NCBI GenBank assembly: GCA_963695985.1
Contig: CAVOIC010000005.1
Coordinates: 117,900 to 181,899 of the forward strand
Reading direction: 5' to 3'
DNA length: 64,000 nt
Source of the DNA: DATBVX01 sp963695985
GTDB lineage: Bacteria > Pseudomonadota > Gammaproteobacteria > Steroidobacterales > Steroidobacteraceae
Below the pieces are notes generated by a model, which made no database searches, was not told where the DNA came from, and saw nothing but the letters and a program-made list of their open reading frames with translations. The translations under genes were made by a program, and so were the position numbers. Of the stretch, positions 57,054-64,000 are shown in pieces; position 1 is the first letter of the stretch; each line of letters starts with the position of its first letter.

Positions 57054-58244
57054 ATGCGGGTTGGCCTCTTCACCACGCTCTACGACTGCGGCGGCGGCGC
57101 CGAGACGCCGGCGGACCTGCTCGACAACCTGCGAGAGCAAGTCGCCCTGGCGGAGGAGCTCGGCTACGACGCGGTGTGGATGGGGGAGCATCACTTCGGC
57201 CCGTACGGTCTCGGCGACCTGCCGAATCCGATCCTGGTGGGGGCCGACCTGGCGGCGCGGACGCACCGCATCCGGATCGGGCAGATGGCGAACATCGCTC
57301 CCTGGTGGCATCCCATCCGGCTGGCGGAGGACCTCGCCATCCTGGACAATCTCACCCGGGGCCGGGTCGATGTCGGCTTCGGCCGCGGCATCTGGCCCTA
57401 CGAGGGCCCGCAGTTCCATCCCCACGCCGACCCGAGGAAGGACCAGGAGAACCGCGAGCTTTTTCGCGAGACCGTCGAGATCGTGCGGAAGGCCTGGACC
57501 GAGGAGCGGTTTGCCCACGCGGGTCCGAACTACACCTTTCCCGCCCCCGACACTCGGTTCGCGCATCCGCGCTATCCGGCCGACCCGGCATGGCAGGACG
57601 GCGACCGGGTCCTGAAGCTGCGCGTCACGCCCAAGCCCTTCCAGCGGCCGCATCCGCCGCTCTGGATGACCGTGTCGACCGACCGCTCGGTCAGCTTCGC
57701 CGCCGAGCTGGGGCTCCAGCCGTGCTACTGGCAGCCGCCGCCGCGCCGGGTACGGCAGCGCATGGAGCTCTACGCGGAGATCCGGTCCCGGATCGAGGGC
57801 CGGCCGGTGTCGCCGTCGGCGGGCCAAGCCGTGCTGCGGAACCTCTACGTGGCGCCGACGATGGAGGCCGCCCGCCGCGAGGCCGAGGCGCCCATCCTGT
57901 CCGCCTTCATCTACAACGATCCGTTCCGCGGGCGCGAGGTGTTCACGAACCCGGGCGAGGAGCTCGCGCCCGGCACGAAGCTCGATTGGGAGTTCCTCGA
58001 GCCGCGAAACCTCCTGGTCGGCACGCCGGAGCACGTGGCGGAGCGGGTTCACGAGCTGGTCGAGGTGTGCGGGCTCGAGTCCCTGCTCGTGGAGCACGCG
58101 CACCCGGGCATCCCCCAGCGGCTGATCCTGCGCAACCTCGAGCTCTTCGCGACGAAGGTGATGCCCGCCTTCCGCCGGCCGATCGAGACCGCTCCCCCCG
58201 CCGCTCTCCCCTCCCGGACCGGGGATCGCGCCGCCGGGCGCTGA
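57054..58244 (+). CDS. Luciferase-like (LLM class) flavin-dependent oxidoreductase
   Basis: This 396-residue TIM-barrel monooxygenase is of the bacterial luciferase family and uses FMNH2 or F420. ATG 57054 follows CAGGAGGG and the N-terminus has RVGLFTTLYDCGGGAET. Family landmarks are LGYDAVWMGEHHFGPYG, RIGQMANIAPWWHPIRLAEDLA, the active-site GRVDVGFGRGIWPYE and QPPPRRVRQRMELYAEI. The terminal GTPEHVAERVHELVEVCGLE is typical. The substrate is unknown. It is followed after 29 bases by an amidohydrolase, a common catabolic pairing. Confidence 0.9.
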   Translation: MRVGLFTTLYDCGGGAETPADLLDNLREQVALAEELGYDAVWMGEHHFGPYGLGDLPNPILVGADLAARTHRIRIGQMANIAPWWHPIRLAEDLAILDNLTRGRVDVGFGRGIWPYEGPQFHPHADPRKDQENRELFRETVEIVRKAWTEERFAHAGPNYTFPAPDTRFAHPRYPADPAWQDGDRVLKLRVTPKPFQRPHPPLWMTVSTDRSVSFAAELGLQPCYWQPPPRRVRQRMELYAEIRSRIEGRPVSPSAGQAVLRNLYVAPTMEAARREAEAPILSAFIYNDPFRGREVFTNPGEELAPGTKLDWEFLEPRNLLVGTPEHVAERVHELVEVCGLESLLVEHAHPGIPQRLILRNLELFATKVMPAFRRPIETAPPAALPSRTGDRAAGR

Positions 58245-58273
58245 GCGTTCGCTCGCGGCCCGCTCGCACGGCG

Positions 58274-59125
58274 ATGGCCCCCCTGCGGCAGCTCATCGAC
58301 TGGCACACTCACTGCTACCTGCCGGAGCACATCGGCGCCGAGGCGCGGGCGGCGATGCAGGCCCGCGGGGTCATGGGCGGCGAGGCCTGGCCGGAGCACC
58401 ACCGGCGGAGCGTGGCCCACGGCGGGGCCGAGAAGTTCGTCGTGATCAAGATGCCGACCAACTGGGGCCGCGGCATCCCGAACGACTTCATCGCCGAGTA
58501 CGTCGCGCGGTACCCGGGGCGGGCGGTGGGCTTCGCCGCAGTGGACCCGAACGACGAGGATGCCGCGCGCGAGTTCGAGCGGAGCGTCACGACACTCGGC
58601 CTCCGCGGCCTGAAGCTCTCCCCGGTCTACCACGGGTTCGATCCCTGGAGCCCCGCGGCCTGGCGCCTCTACGAGATGGCCGACGCGTTCCGGGTCCCGG
58701 TCATGTTCCACATGGGCGGCGCCTACGACCCGGAGGCGGCCCTCGAGTGGGGCAACCCCTTGCTCCTGGACCGGGTCGGCCGGGCGTTTCCCCGCTTGCG
58801 CATGATCGTCGCGCATCTCGGACAGCCGATGATGCAGGACACGGTGATGCTGATGCGCAAGAACGAGAACGTCTTCGCCGATCTCTCGGCGCGCTTCCAC
58901 CGCCGGTGGCAGCTCTACAACGGCCTCCGGGCGGCCATCGAGTACAAGGTGACCGACCGCCTCCTGTTCGGCTCGGACTTCCCGGTCATGACGACGCGGG
59001 AGGCCGCGGCGGCCTTTCAGGCCATCAACGACTGGGGTGACGGCGTGCGGCTCTCGCCGATCCCGCCGGAGCTGATCGACCAGATCCTCCACGAGCGCCC
59101 GCTCGAGCTCGTGGGTCTCGGATGA
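58274..59125 (+). CDS. Amidohydrolase-2 family metal-dependent hydrolase (ACMSD-like)
   Basis: This 283-residue TIM-barrel amidohydrolase starts at ATG 58274. The metal-binding motif is IDWHTHCYLP near the N-terminus; FHMGGAYD, IVAHLGQPMMQD and LFGSDFPVMTT supply the further histidines and the catalytic aspartate. Members include aminocarboxymuconate semialdehyde decarboxylases and related decarboxylases or hydrolases; the substrate cannot be given. It follows the flavin oxidoreductase closely, so both may act in one catabolic route. Confidence 0.9.
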   Translation: MAPLRQLIDWHTHCYLPEHIGAEARAAMQARGVMGGEAWPEHHRRSVAHGGAEKFVVIKMPTNWGRGIPNDFIAEYVARYPGRAVGFAAVDPNDEDAAREFERSVTTLGLRGLKLSPVYHGFDPWSPAAWRLYEMADAFRVPVMFHMGGAYDPEAALEWGNPLLLDRVGRAFPRLRMIVAHLGQPMMQDTVMLMRKNENVFADLSARFHRRWQLYNGLRAAIEYKVTDRLLFGSDFPVMTTREAAAAFQAINDWGDGVRLSPIPPELIDQILHERPLELVGLG

Positions 59126-59310
59126 GGCAGGTGGCTGCCCGCCGATCCTTGGAGCGGGCGCGTGCGCCGCGCTGCCTCGGCGGGGCCGTCCGGTCAGGAG
59201 CGCGGACCGCGGCCCGATTGCTCCAGTATCACGCCACGTGGATACTGCCTGGGCACGTTCGGTCTGGCGTCGCCTGCCCGGGTCGGCCCGGCACGGAAGA
59301 GAGGAGAGCC

Positions 59311-59578
59311 ATGGTCGCGAAGCGCCTCGGCGTTATCGCGTGTGTTCCTCTGCTCGGCGTTGCCGTCGCCGGGGCGCAGGAGTACCCGCAGAAGCCCATC
59401 ACCGTCGTCGTGCCGTTCGCCGCGGGCGGCCCCACCGACACGGTCGCGCGCCTCCTCGGCGTGGCGATGGGGAAGTCGCTCAAGACGCAGATCCTCGTCG
59501 AGAACGTGGGAGGCGCGGGCGGCGCTGGGTGCCGTCCTGCTCCCGGCGTTCGGCCGGACGCGGAAGGAAGCCTTCTAG
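59311..59578 (+). pseudogene. Tripartite tricarboxylate transporter (TctC) binding protein, truncated
   Basis: The first 72 residues of a TctC/Bug binding protein are clear: a signal peptide (LGVIACVPLLGVAVAGAQE) and the family start YPQKPITVVVPFAAGGPTDTVAR, up to VENVGGAGG near 59525. The roughly 230 residues that should follow are missing. The sequence then passes into unrelated DNA, where another frame ends in LLPAFGRTRKEAF with a stop near 59578. No permease genes are nearby. It is a relic of a solute-binding gene. Confidence 0.75.
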
Positions 59579-59941
59579 CGACGGAGTGTCGTCGCCGCAT
59601 TCCCCGCGGCGCCCAGCGATCTCTCGGCGCCGCGCCTCCGCGGCGGGCCCGCGGCCGCCGGGCGCGGGCGAAGGCGTCAGGCGCGCGGAGCGTCAGGACG
59701 TGGCATGCGAGAGCATGACGTCCCGCTTCGCGGCCCAGGAGCATTGGTTTGTCTTTCTCGATATCGGCGCGAATCTCGGAGACTCTCTCGACGACGCGGA
59801 TCTCGGGCCGACGGCCGTCTGGACGAAAGTCGTCGCCGCACGAACCGGTGCGACGGTGCTCCGGCTACCGATGCGTTGGCGGTAGTCTCGCATCGCCTGG
59901 GTGTGCCGAGGGGCGGATCCCTGCAAGCGAGCGCGGGGCGG
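59579..59941. other. Region without a supported gene
   Basis: Several short open frames run through this GC-rich stretch on both strands, but none has signals, a ribosome site or family-like motifs. I see no repeats or RNA features here. Confidence 0.5.
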
Positions 59942-60247
59942 TTACCTGGGGGTTCGAGGGAGGTTGACCGGGACGGTTCCGTGCGGGGCCTGATACAGCA
60001 CGAAGTCCCCGTTGTCCTTGACATCGACCCAGGCGACACGGCCGGCCTTGGTGATCGTGTCGATCTGATCGCGCAGCCTCGCGACCCGATCCTCGGCCGC
60101 CCATTGTCGGCGCCGCATCGCCGGTGCCGTCGCCATGTAGTGGAGGTCGGGGGTGTCCTGCCGTTCCCAGTGGACGACGGTGCCCCCCTTGAGGGTCACG
60201 GCCACTCCCTTGCAGAGACTACAACTTAGGCGCTCAGGCGTGCTCAT
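59942..60247 (-). CDS. Hypothetical protein, 101 residues
   Basis: I do not recognise a family. The predicted protein begins STPERLSCSLCKGVAVTLKG and has a central RRRQWAAEDRVARLRDQIDTITKAG. It ends with a well-formed beta pattern (VAWVDVKDNGDFVLYQAPHG). Two cysteines (CSLC) could bind metal. It stands just downstream of the MFS relic on the same strand. Its amino-acid composition looks like real coding sequence, but its function is unknown. Confidence 0.5.
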   Translation of the reverse strand: MSTPERLSCSLCKGVAVTLKGGTVVHWERQDTPDLHYMATAPAMRRRQWAAEDRVARLRDQIDTITKAGRVAWVDVKDNGDFVLYQAPHGTVPVNLPRTPR

Positions 60248-60302
60248 CCTCGACCTCCTATCCGCAACTCCGCGCGGCCTTCAGACGTATCGACCCCGAC
60301 GT

Positions 60303-60822
60303 TCAGCGTGATGTTGACCCCGTCCGGTCTCCGATCAGGTCGCGCGGCCGCAGCGCCACGAACGCGAGCTGGCCCACGAGGGTGATCACGGCGACGCGCA
60401 GGAACGCGAAACCCCAGCCGGCGGGAGACCTTCCGCCGGCGAGATCGAGGATCCCAACCGATCATGATCGGACCCACGAAGCCGCCCGTGTAGCCCGCCA
60501 GCGAGTGGAGCGCCAGCGTGGCCCCGCGCCGTCGGGGATCGGCGCTGCCCGCGGCGCCGGCGGTGAGCGAGGACGAATCGAGCCAGATGAGCAGGCCGTA
60601 GACGAGCACCAGCGCGGCGGCGAGCGGGTAGGAGTGCGTGCCCAGGAACCCGATGCCCGCTGCGCAGACGACACACGAGGTCATGGCCAGCCGCACGAGC
60701 CGCTGGCGGCCGAGACGGATCGACACCTCGTTGCCGGCCACGCTCGCCCACGTGCCGATCAGCCCCATGGCCGTCGCCACCACCGTGGGGCGATATCGGT
60801 CAGTGGCGGTCTGTGGCCGCAT
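60303..60822 (-). pseudogene. Major facilitator transporter, C-terminal half only, frame change near 60465
   Basis: About 170 residues of the C-terminal half of an MFS protein remain: VVATAMGLIGTWASVAGNEVS, LAAALVLVYGLLIWLDSSSL and LALHSLAGYTGGFVGPIMIGW. A one-base shift then gives LAGGRSPAGWGFAFLRVAVI up to a stop at 60303-60305. The first six helices are missing upstream, where no ribosome site or transport motif occurs. It cannot be a functional transporter as it stands. Confidence 0.75.
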
Positions 60823-61036
60823 GTGTCCTCGACTACGAGGGCGGATTGACGGGCGCCGCACTTTGCATCGGAGTTCACGCCGAGCGCGCCCCTCCTACGA
60901 TAACCTGGCCCTCTCAAACCAACACACGGGTTCGAATCCGTTTTACAGTAGCGGGTCCTGACGGGCATCTCTGATTCCCGCTGAGGGCATAGGGAACGTC
61001 CACTCCTTTGATAGAACATGATCGAGACTATACTGC

Positions 61037-61067
61037 GAAGGCGGCCAGTGATTTAATTGGCGCCTTC
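61037..61067 (-). terminator. Hairpin downstream of the quinone-oxidoreductase-like gene
   Basis: GAAGGCGGCCA (61037-61047) can pair with TTGGCGCCTTC (61057-61067) with one bulge. It lies about 30 bases after the leftward gene's stop at 61098. No long T run follows, so a terminator role is uncertain. Confidence 0.35.
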
Positions 61068-61097
61068 CTTTGCGGGGAAGTAGCTCACACGCTTCTG

Positions 61098-62141
61098 CTA
61101 CCCGTTCGGTATCAGCACGATCTTACCGATCACGCCTCCGCTTCCCAGTAATTCGTGTGCGTGCCGCGCTTGGCAGAGAGGCAACCGTTGTGCGATCAGC
61201 GGCTTGATCTTCTTCTGCTGCAGTAGGTCGAACAGTGTGAGCAGGTCGTGGCGGAACCACGCGGGTTTCAGCCGCATCAGCCACTGGATACTGTAAGGCA
61301 CCATGCTCTTACGGCCCGGCAGAAACCAGTTCCGGAGGATGTACCACCCCAAGATCGCGGATTCGCGAATCGGGTGCCGCCCGCTTGGCGCGCCCGGAGC
61401 CATCCTTCCTCCGTGCAGCTTGGCCTGGAATCCGTAGACCACCACGCGGCCGCCTTCGCGGAGCGCTTCGCGCGAGCGCCAGAGATTGTCCCCACCGATG
61501 CCGTCGAAAACAGCATCCACACCGTCACGGGTGAGGCGGTGGATTTCCTGGACGAAGTCAGAATTGCGGTAGTCGATGGGGGTAGCGCCAAGCTCCCTAA
61601 CTACCTCCGCCGCCTGCGCCGAACACGTTCCGTACATTTCCACGCCGGCGAGCCGCCCCAGTTGCAGGAACGCAGTGCCGACGCCGCCTGAGGCGCCGTG
61701 AATCAGCACGCGCTGCCCCGGCTTTACCTTCGCCGAACGATCCAGCATCTGGTATGCCGTGATGTAGTTCAAGACGACCGCGACGGCTTCTGCAGGGTCC
61801 AAACCTGCGGGCACGGGAATGAACTTGCGTTGCGGCAAGCAAACATATTGTGCGTAACAGCCGCTGATCGGCATGGCCGCAACCGTCTGGCCCAGTTCGA
61901 AACCGGAGACGCCTTCGCCGATCTGATCCACAATGCCGACCAGGTCCCAACCGGGCGTATAGGGCACGCGCGGTGTTTCCGGATGGACGCCCTCGCGCGC
62001 TAGTACATCAGGCAAGCTCACGCCCGCGGCCAGCACCTTCACCCGGACCTCGCCAGGCACTGGCGCAGGGCATTCTTGTTCGGCGACAGTGATCACCTCC
62101 GGTCCGCCGTAGCGCGTGACGACGATCTTCGTCTGTCGCAT
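61098..62141 (-). CDS. Medium-chain dehydrogenase/reductase, quinone-oxidoreductase-like
   Basis: This 347-residue MDR protein uses NAD(P)H on quinones or enones in related enzymes. The N-terminal domain has VTRYGGPEVITVAE and VLAAGVSLPDVLAREG. The coenzyme-binding region is LIHGASGGVGTAFLQLG and LGATPIDYRNSDFVQEI. The structural zinc cysteines of alcohol dehydrogenases are absent, which fits the quinone-reductase or zinc-free branch. ATG 62141 has an AGGAAG-type site upstream. Base composition here is lower in GC than in the DNA on either side, so it may have a separate origin. Confidence 0.88.
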   Translation of the reverse strand: MRQTKIVVTRYGGPEVITVAEQECPAPVPGEVRVKVLAAGVSLPDVLAREGVHPETPRVPYTPGWDLVGIVDQIGEGVSGFELGQTVAAMPISGCYAQYVCLPQRKFIPVPAGLDPAEAVAVVLNYITAYQMLDRSAKVKPGQRVLIHGASGGVGTAFLQLGRLAGVEMYGTCSAQAAEVVRELGATPIDYRNSDFVQEIHRLTRDGVDAVFDGIGGDNLWRSREALREGGRVVVYGFQAKLHGGRMAPGAPSGRHPIRESAILGWYILRNWFLPGRKSMVPYSIQWLMRLKPAWFRHDLLTLFDLLQQKKIKPLIAQRLPLCQARHAHELLGSGGVIGKIVLIPNG

Positions 62142-62537
62142 ATGCCACTTCCTCCGCCGCCAGCATACGTCGGCGCGCGGACGAGGGATACCTGCCGCCG
62201 CTGTAAGCCGATGCTGTGGAAGTACGCGGGATAGAAAGAAAAGCGCCAGAGGGAGCCTGTAAGCCCGGGTATCGACGACGGACCCGGATCGGAGATCGAA
62301 CGCGGACTTACGTCCGGTGGCTTGCCGACCGAATGGCGCCGCTCATAAGCGTGGGGTGCTTAGGCGTCCGTTTTGTGCCACTGTGGGTCCTGAGGCTCGA
62401 GCGGACCGGCAACATCACCGTGAAGGTGGGCACCACGGCGGCCCAGGCCGTTCACCCGGGCAGGCCGTCGGAGTCTTCGCGAGCCAGTCGCGATGACTCG
62501 GGGTCAGTGCTGTGGGGACGCGGGGGGAGGACAGGCG
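62142..62537. other. Intergenic region with first copy of a 31-base repeat
   Basis: No supported gene. It holds the repeat at 62235 and, just after it, CCGGGT (62265-62270) pairing with ACCCGG (62282-62287). The rest is unremarkable. Confidence 0.5.
62235..62270 (+). repeat. Copy 1 of a direct repeat flanking the DUF2780-like gene
   Basis: The block AAAGAAAAGCGCCAGAGGGA with the following GCCTGTAAGCC is identical (31 bases) to 63171-63201. Similarity continues for about 15 bases with a single gap. Confidence 0.85.
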
Positions 62538-63013
62538 ATGAACCGAGGCATCTACTGGGGCATCCTGATTCTGATGATGGGAGCATCCGTGGTTCCGGGA
62601 TTCGCGTTCGCCCAGGGTCCGCCGCGGGGACCAGTTCCGAGTTGGTGGGCCAGCTCGCCAAGGAGCTGGGCAGCACGACGAAGCAGGCTGAGGGGGCAGC
62701 GGGGTCGCTCTTCCGATTGGCCAAGACGCGCATGACTCCCGAGAACTTCAGCAAAGTCGCGACCGCCGTCCCCGGCATGGACCGGCTGCTCGCCGCCGCG
62801 CCTGCCGTCGAGGCCAAGGGGGCCGGCGCCGGGGCGCTCGGCAAGAAAGTTGGCGCCGAGGGGCTCGGAAGCCTCGCAGAGGTTACGCAGTCGTTCAGGA
62901 AGCTCGGCCTCAAGCCCGACATGGTCAAGAAGGCGGTGCCGGTGGTGACCGACTACGTCGGCAAGAAAGGCGGCGGGGATCTGGCCAAGCTCGTGGGAGA
63001 TTCCCTGCAGTAG
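62538..63013 (+). CDS. DUF2780-like exported protein, frame change near 62625
   Basis: This protein has about 155 residues. ATG 62538 follows GGGGGGAGGA and begins a signal peptide (ILILMMGASVVPGFAFAQG). After a one-base shift at a GGGG run near 62625 the mature part is ELVGQLAKELGSTTKQAEGA, then FRLAKTRMTPENFSKVATAV and GMDRLLAAAPAV, ending with VVTDYVGKKGGGDLAKLVGD. This helical pattern matches the DUF2780 (VcgC/VcgE-like) family of unknown function. It is flanked by two copies of a 31-base repeat. Confidence 0.75.
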
Positions 63014-63544
63014 GGGCCGAGCGCGCTGGAACCGGCCGGCAGTCCGCTCGACAACACGGAAAAGCTCTGCGTGGTGCGCGGGGGGTTCGCGTTCGGTGCG
63101 ATTGCGCTCGGTCCAACGCGCAAACACGTCGGGCAGGTTGTTCTGAAATGCACGGTAAGTGACTGGAAACAAAGAAAAGCGCCAGAGGGAGCCTGTAAGC
63201 CGGGATACGGACGACAGGCCGTGGACTACATATCTGACGCGACCTTGCGCTTACTGGTCTTACTGACCGGCGCATGCTTCTCATGAGGGATGCCAGGGAG
63301 TCTGCCGTTGGTTGCGCGGGGCGAACCGGTCGCCTTCCACGTCACGCTCACCCTCGCGCCGGCCCGGTTCCGGGAATAGTTCGTGCGCGGGAAAAGGAGC
63401 GAACGGCGTACGGACGTCCCGGGTGGCCGGAGTGACGGTGCTGATCGAGCTGACGCGCGGGCGGGCCACGCAACCGAGCGGAATTGAGCTAGGATTGGCC
63501 GCCAACTCCTCGTTCGAACGACCCGGTCTCCGGAGGGAGGAACT
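63014..63544. other. Intergenic region with second copy of the 31-base repeat
   Basis: No supported gene. It holds the repeat at 63171 followed by GCCTGT (63191-63196) pairing with ACAGGC (63214-63219), and ends with the GGAGGGAGGA ribosome site of the next gene. Confidence 0.5.
63171..63219 (+). repeat. Copy 2 of the direct repeat, with a hairpin
   Basis: This matches 62235-62270 over 31 bases. In this copy the repeat forms one arm of a possible hairpin whose second arm (ACAGGC) is not found in copy 1. Confidence 0.8.
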
Positions 63545-63793
63545 ATGGGCCTCATCGTGACCCTGATTATCGGGGGTGTGATCGGATGGCTGGCCAGCCT
63601 GGTCATGAAGACCGGCGCCCAGATGGGCGTCATCGCCAACATCATCGTCGGGATCATCGGCGCCGTGCTCGGCTTCTGGCTGGCGGGAAGGCTCGGGATC
63701 GTGGCGGTGGGTTCCAGGGGCGCCTGGGTCATCAGCATCCTCGGCGCCGTGGTGCTGATCGCCATCCTCAAGGCGTTGAACATCTACCAGTAG
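63545..63793 (+). CDS. GlsB/YeaQ/YmgE-family (transglycosylase-associated) membrane protein
   Basis: This 82-residue inner-membrane protein has three hydrophobic segments and the family signature GGVIGWLASLVMKTGAQMG, IIVGIIGAVLGFWLAGRLGI and VISILGAVVLIAILKALN. The ribosome site GGAGGGAGGA is well placed before ATG 63545. Related proteins are linked to stress response, but their activity is unknown. The gene is complete and stands alone. Confidence 0.92.
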   Translation: MGLIVTLIIGGVIGWLASLVMKTGAQMGVIANIIVGIIGAVLGFWLAGRLGIVAVGSRGAWVISILGAVVLIAILKALNIYQ

Positions 63794-63819
63794 CCCCCGT
63801 CGTCGCGCGATCCCTGAGT

Positions 63820-63960
63820 CGACAGCTCGCGATCGAAGCCCTCGTCTGCCCCCGCTGTGCTGGTCGCGGTGACCGCGCCCCATGCGGTGCGGCGGCTCCT
63901 CGCGGCGCTGGGGCTGGCGCCCGATCCGCAGGCGGGGGCTGGTGCCCGCCGCCTGACCCG
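63820..63960 (+). pseudogene. C-terminal relic of a zinc-ribbon transposase (IS91-like)
   Basis: After the previous gene, one frame reads ALVCPRCAGR and, shifted by one base, LVAVTAPHAVRRLLAALGLA followed by PDPQAGA. A CPxC zinc ribbon followed by this helix pattern is found at the end of IS91-type transposases and related proteins. No upstream catalytic part is present and the frame is broken, so it is at most a relic. Confidence 0.4.
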
Positions 63961-64000
63961 CGCGCGATCGCGCCCACCACCGGGCGCGGCCGAGGGCCAG

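Noticed and set aside
57029..58273. An N-terminal extension of more than 400 residues on the amidohydrolase
   Set aside because: The upstream part is out of frame with, and overlaps, the LLM oxidoreductase; amidohydrolase similarity starts only at ATG 58274.
60915..60960. A tRNA-like stretch (ACGGGTTCGAATCCGTTTT) near 60,930
   Set aside because: It resembles a T arm, but the stem is mismatched and no acceptor or anticodon arm can be formed around it.
1..64000. CRISPR arrays, rRNA genes, prophage modules
   Set aside because: I found no regularly spaced repeats of CRISPR type, no rRNA sequence and no phage structural genes. The only tandem repeats are the Ig and FN3 coding units.

Overview
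The window looks like two unrelated pieces of bacterial DNA joined near position 54,490. Positions 1 to about 54,490 read as one chromosome segment of a Gram-negative proteobacterium. It is most likely gammaproteobacterial, because it has the XrtA/PEP-CTERM exopolysaccharide locus with prsK-prsR-prsT, gltX followed by tRNA-Ala and tRNA-Glu with encoded CCA ends, and c-di-GMP-I riboswitches. The affiliation is inferred from gene content only. From about 54,500 to the end the DNA is visibly more GC-rich and carries environmental-type metabolic genes (PhnD-like binding protein, luciferase-like oxidoreductase, amidohydrolase, deaminase) mixed with gene relics. The junction cuts a FemAB/GNAT-type gene, so a misassembly or a large transfer must be considered.

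Layout: 1-7.6 kb is a surface-sugar cluster (methyltransferase, GT4 glycosyltransferase, two DegT aminotransferases, TylF-type methyltransferase, two-subunit transketolase, initiating sugar transferase) that ends at an internally deleted IS256-family relic (7.7-8.4 kb). 8.8-17.3 kb holds nucleotide-sugar genes: a WbpM/CapD epimerase-dehydratase, UDP-glucose dehydrogenase, GDP-mannose pyrophosphorylase, a third DegT enzyme and phosphomannomutase, with a small gene plus nucleotidyltransferase pair inserted. 17.3-29.3 kb is mixed: DUF2269 protein, BNR-repeat lipoprotein, tRNA-Val, cytochrome P460, two divergent PAP2 phosphatases, an MFS exporter, a first c-di-GMP riboswitch with its Ig/FN3 protein, an FAD oxidoreductase flanked by duplicated DNA, a PpiC-type isomerase and a HupE/UreJ protein. 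29.4-33.3 kb encodes one very large lipoprotein with six FN3 domains, a glucose/sorbosone dehydrogenase domain and two haem motifs. gltX and two tRNAs follow.

35.3-54.5 kb is the XrtA locus: EpsB-type initiating transferase, a second riboswitch and its five-repeat Ig lipoprotein, PrsK/PrsR two-component system, exosortase A fused to an EpsI domain, PrsT, the export protein, chain-length protein, tyrosine autokinase, an outer-membrane protein and two glycosyltransferases, ending in the cut FemAB-like gene. The likely logic is that sugar nucleotides from the first 17 kb feed polymer assembly and export here, the two-component system controls the locus, and c-di-GMP controls two secreted or lipid-anchored adhesin-like proteins.

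About twenty otherwise well-conserved genes carry one or more frame changes, often in short homopolymers (for example 14.97, 18.05, 26.93 and 43.40 kb). This pattern fits uncorrected sequencing indels better than gene decay. I list such genes as single CDS entries spanning both frames. True relics (transposases, MFS half, binding-protein fragment, receiver-domain tail) are listed as pseudogenes.
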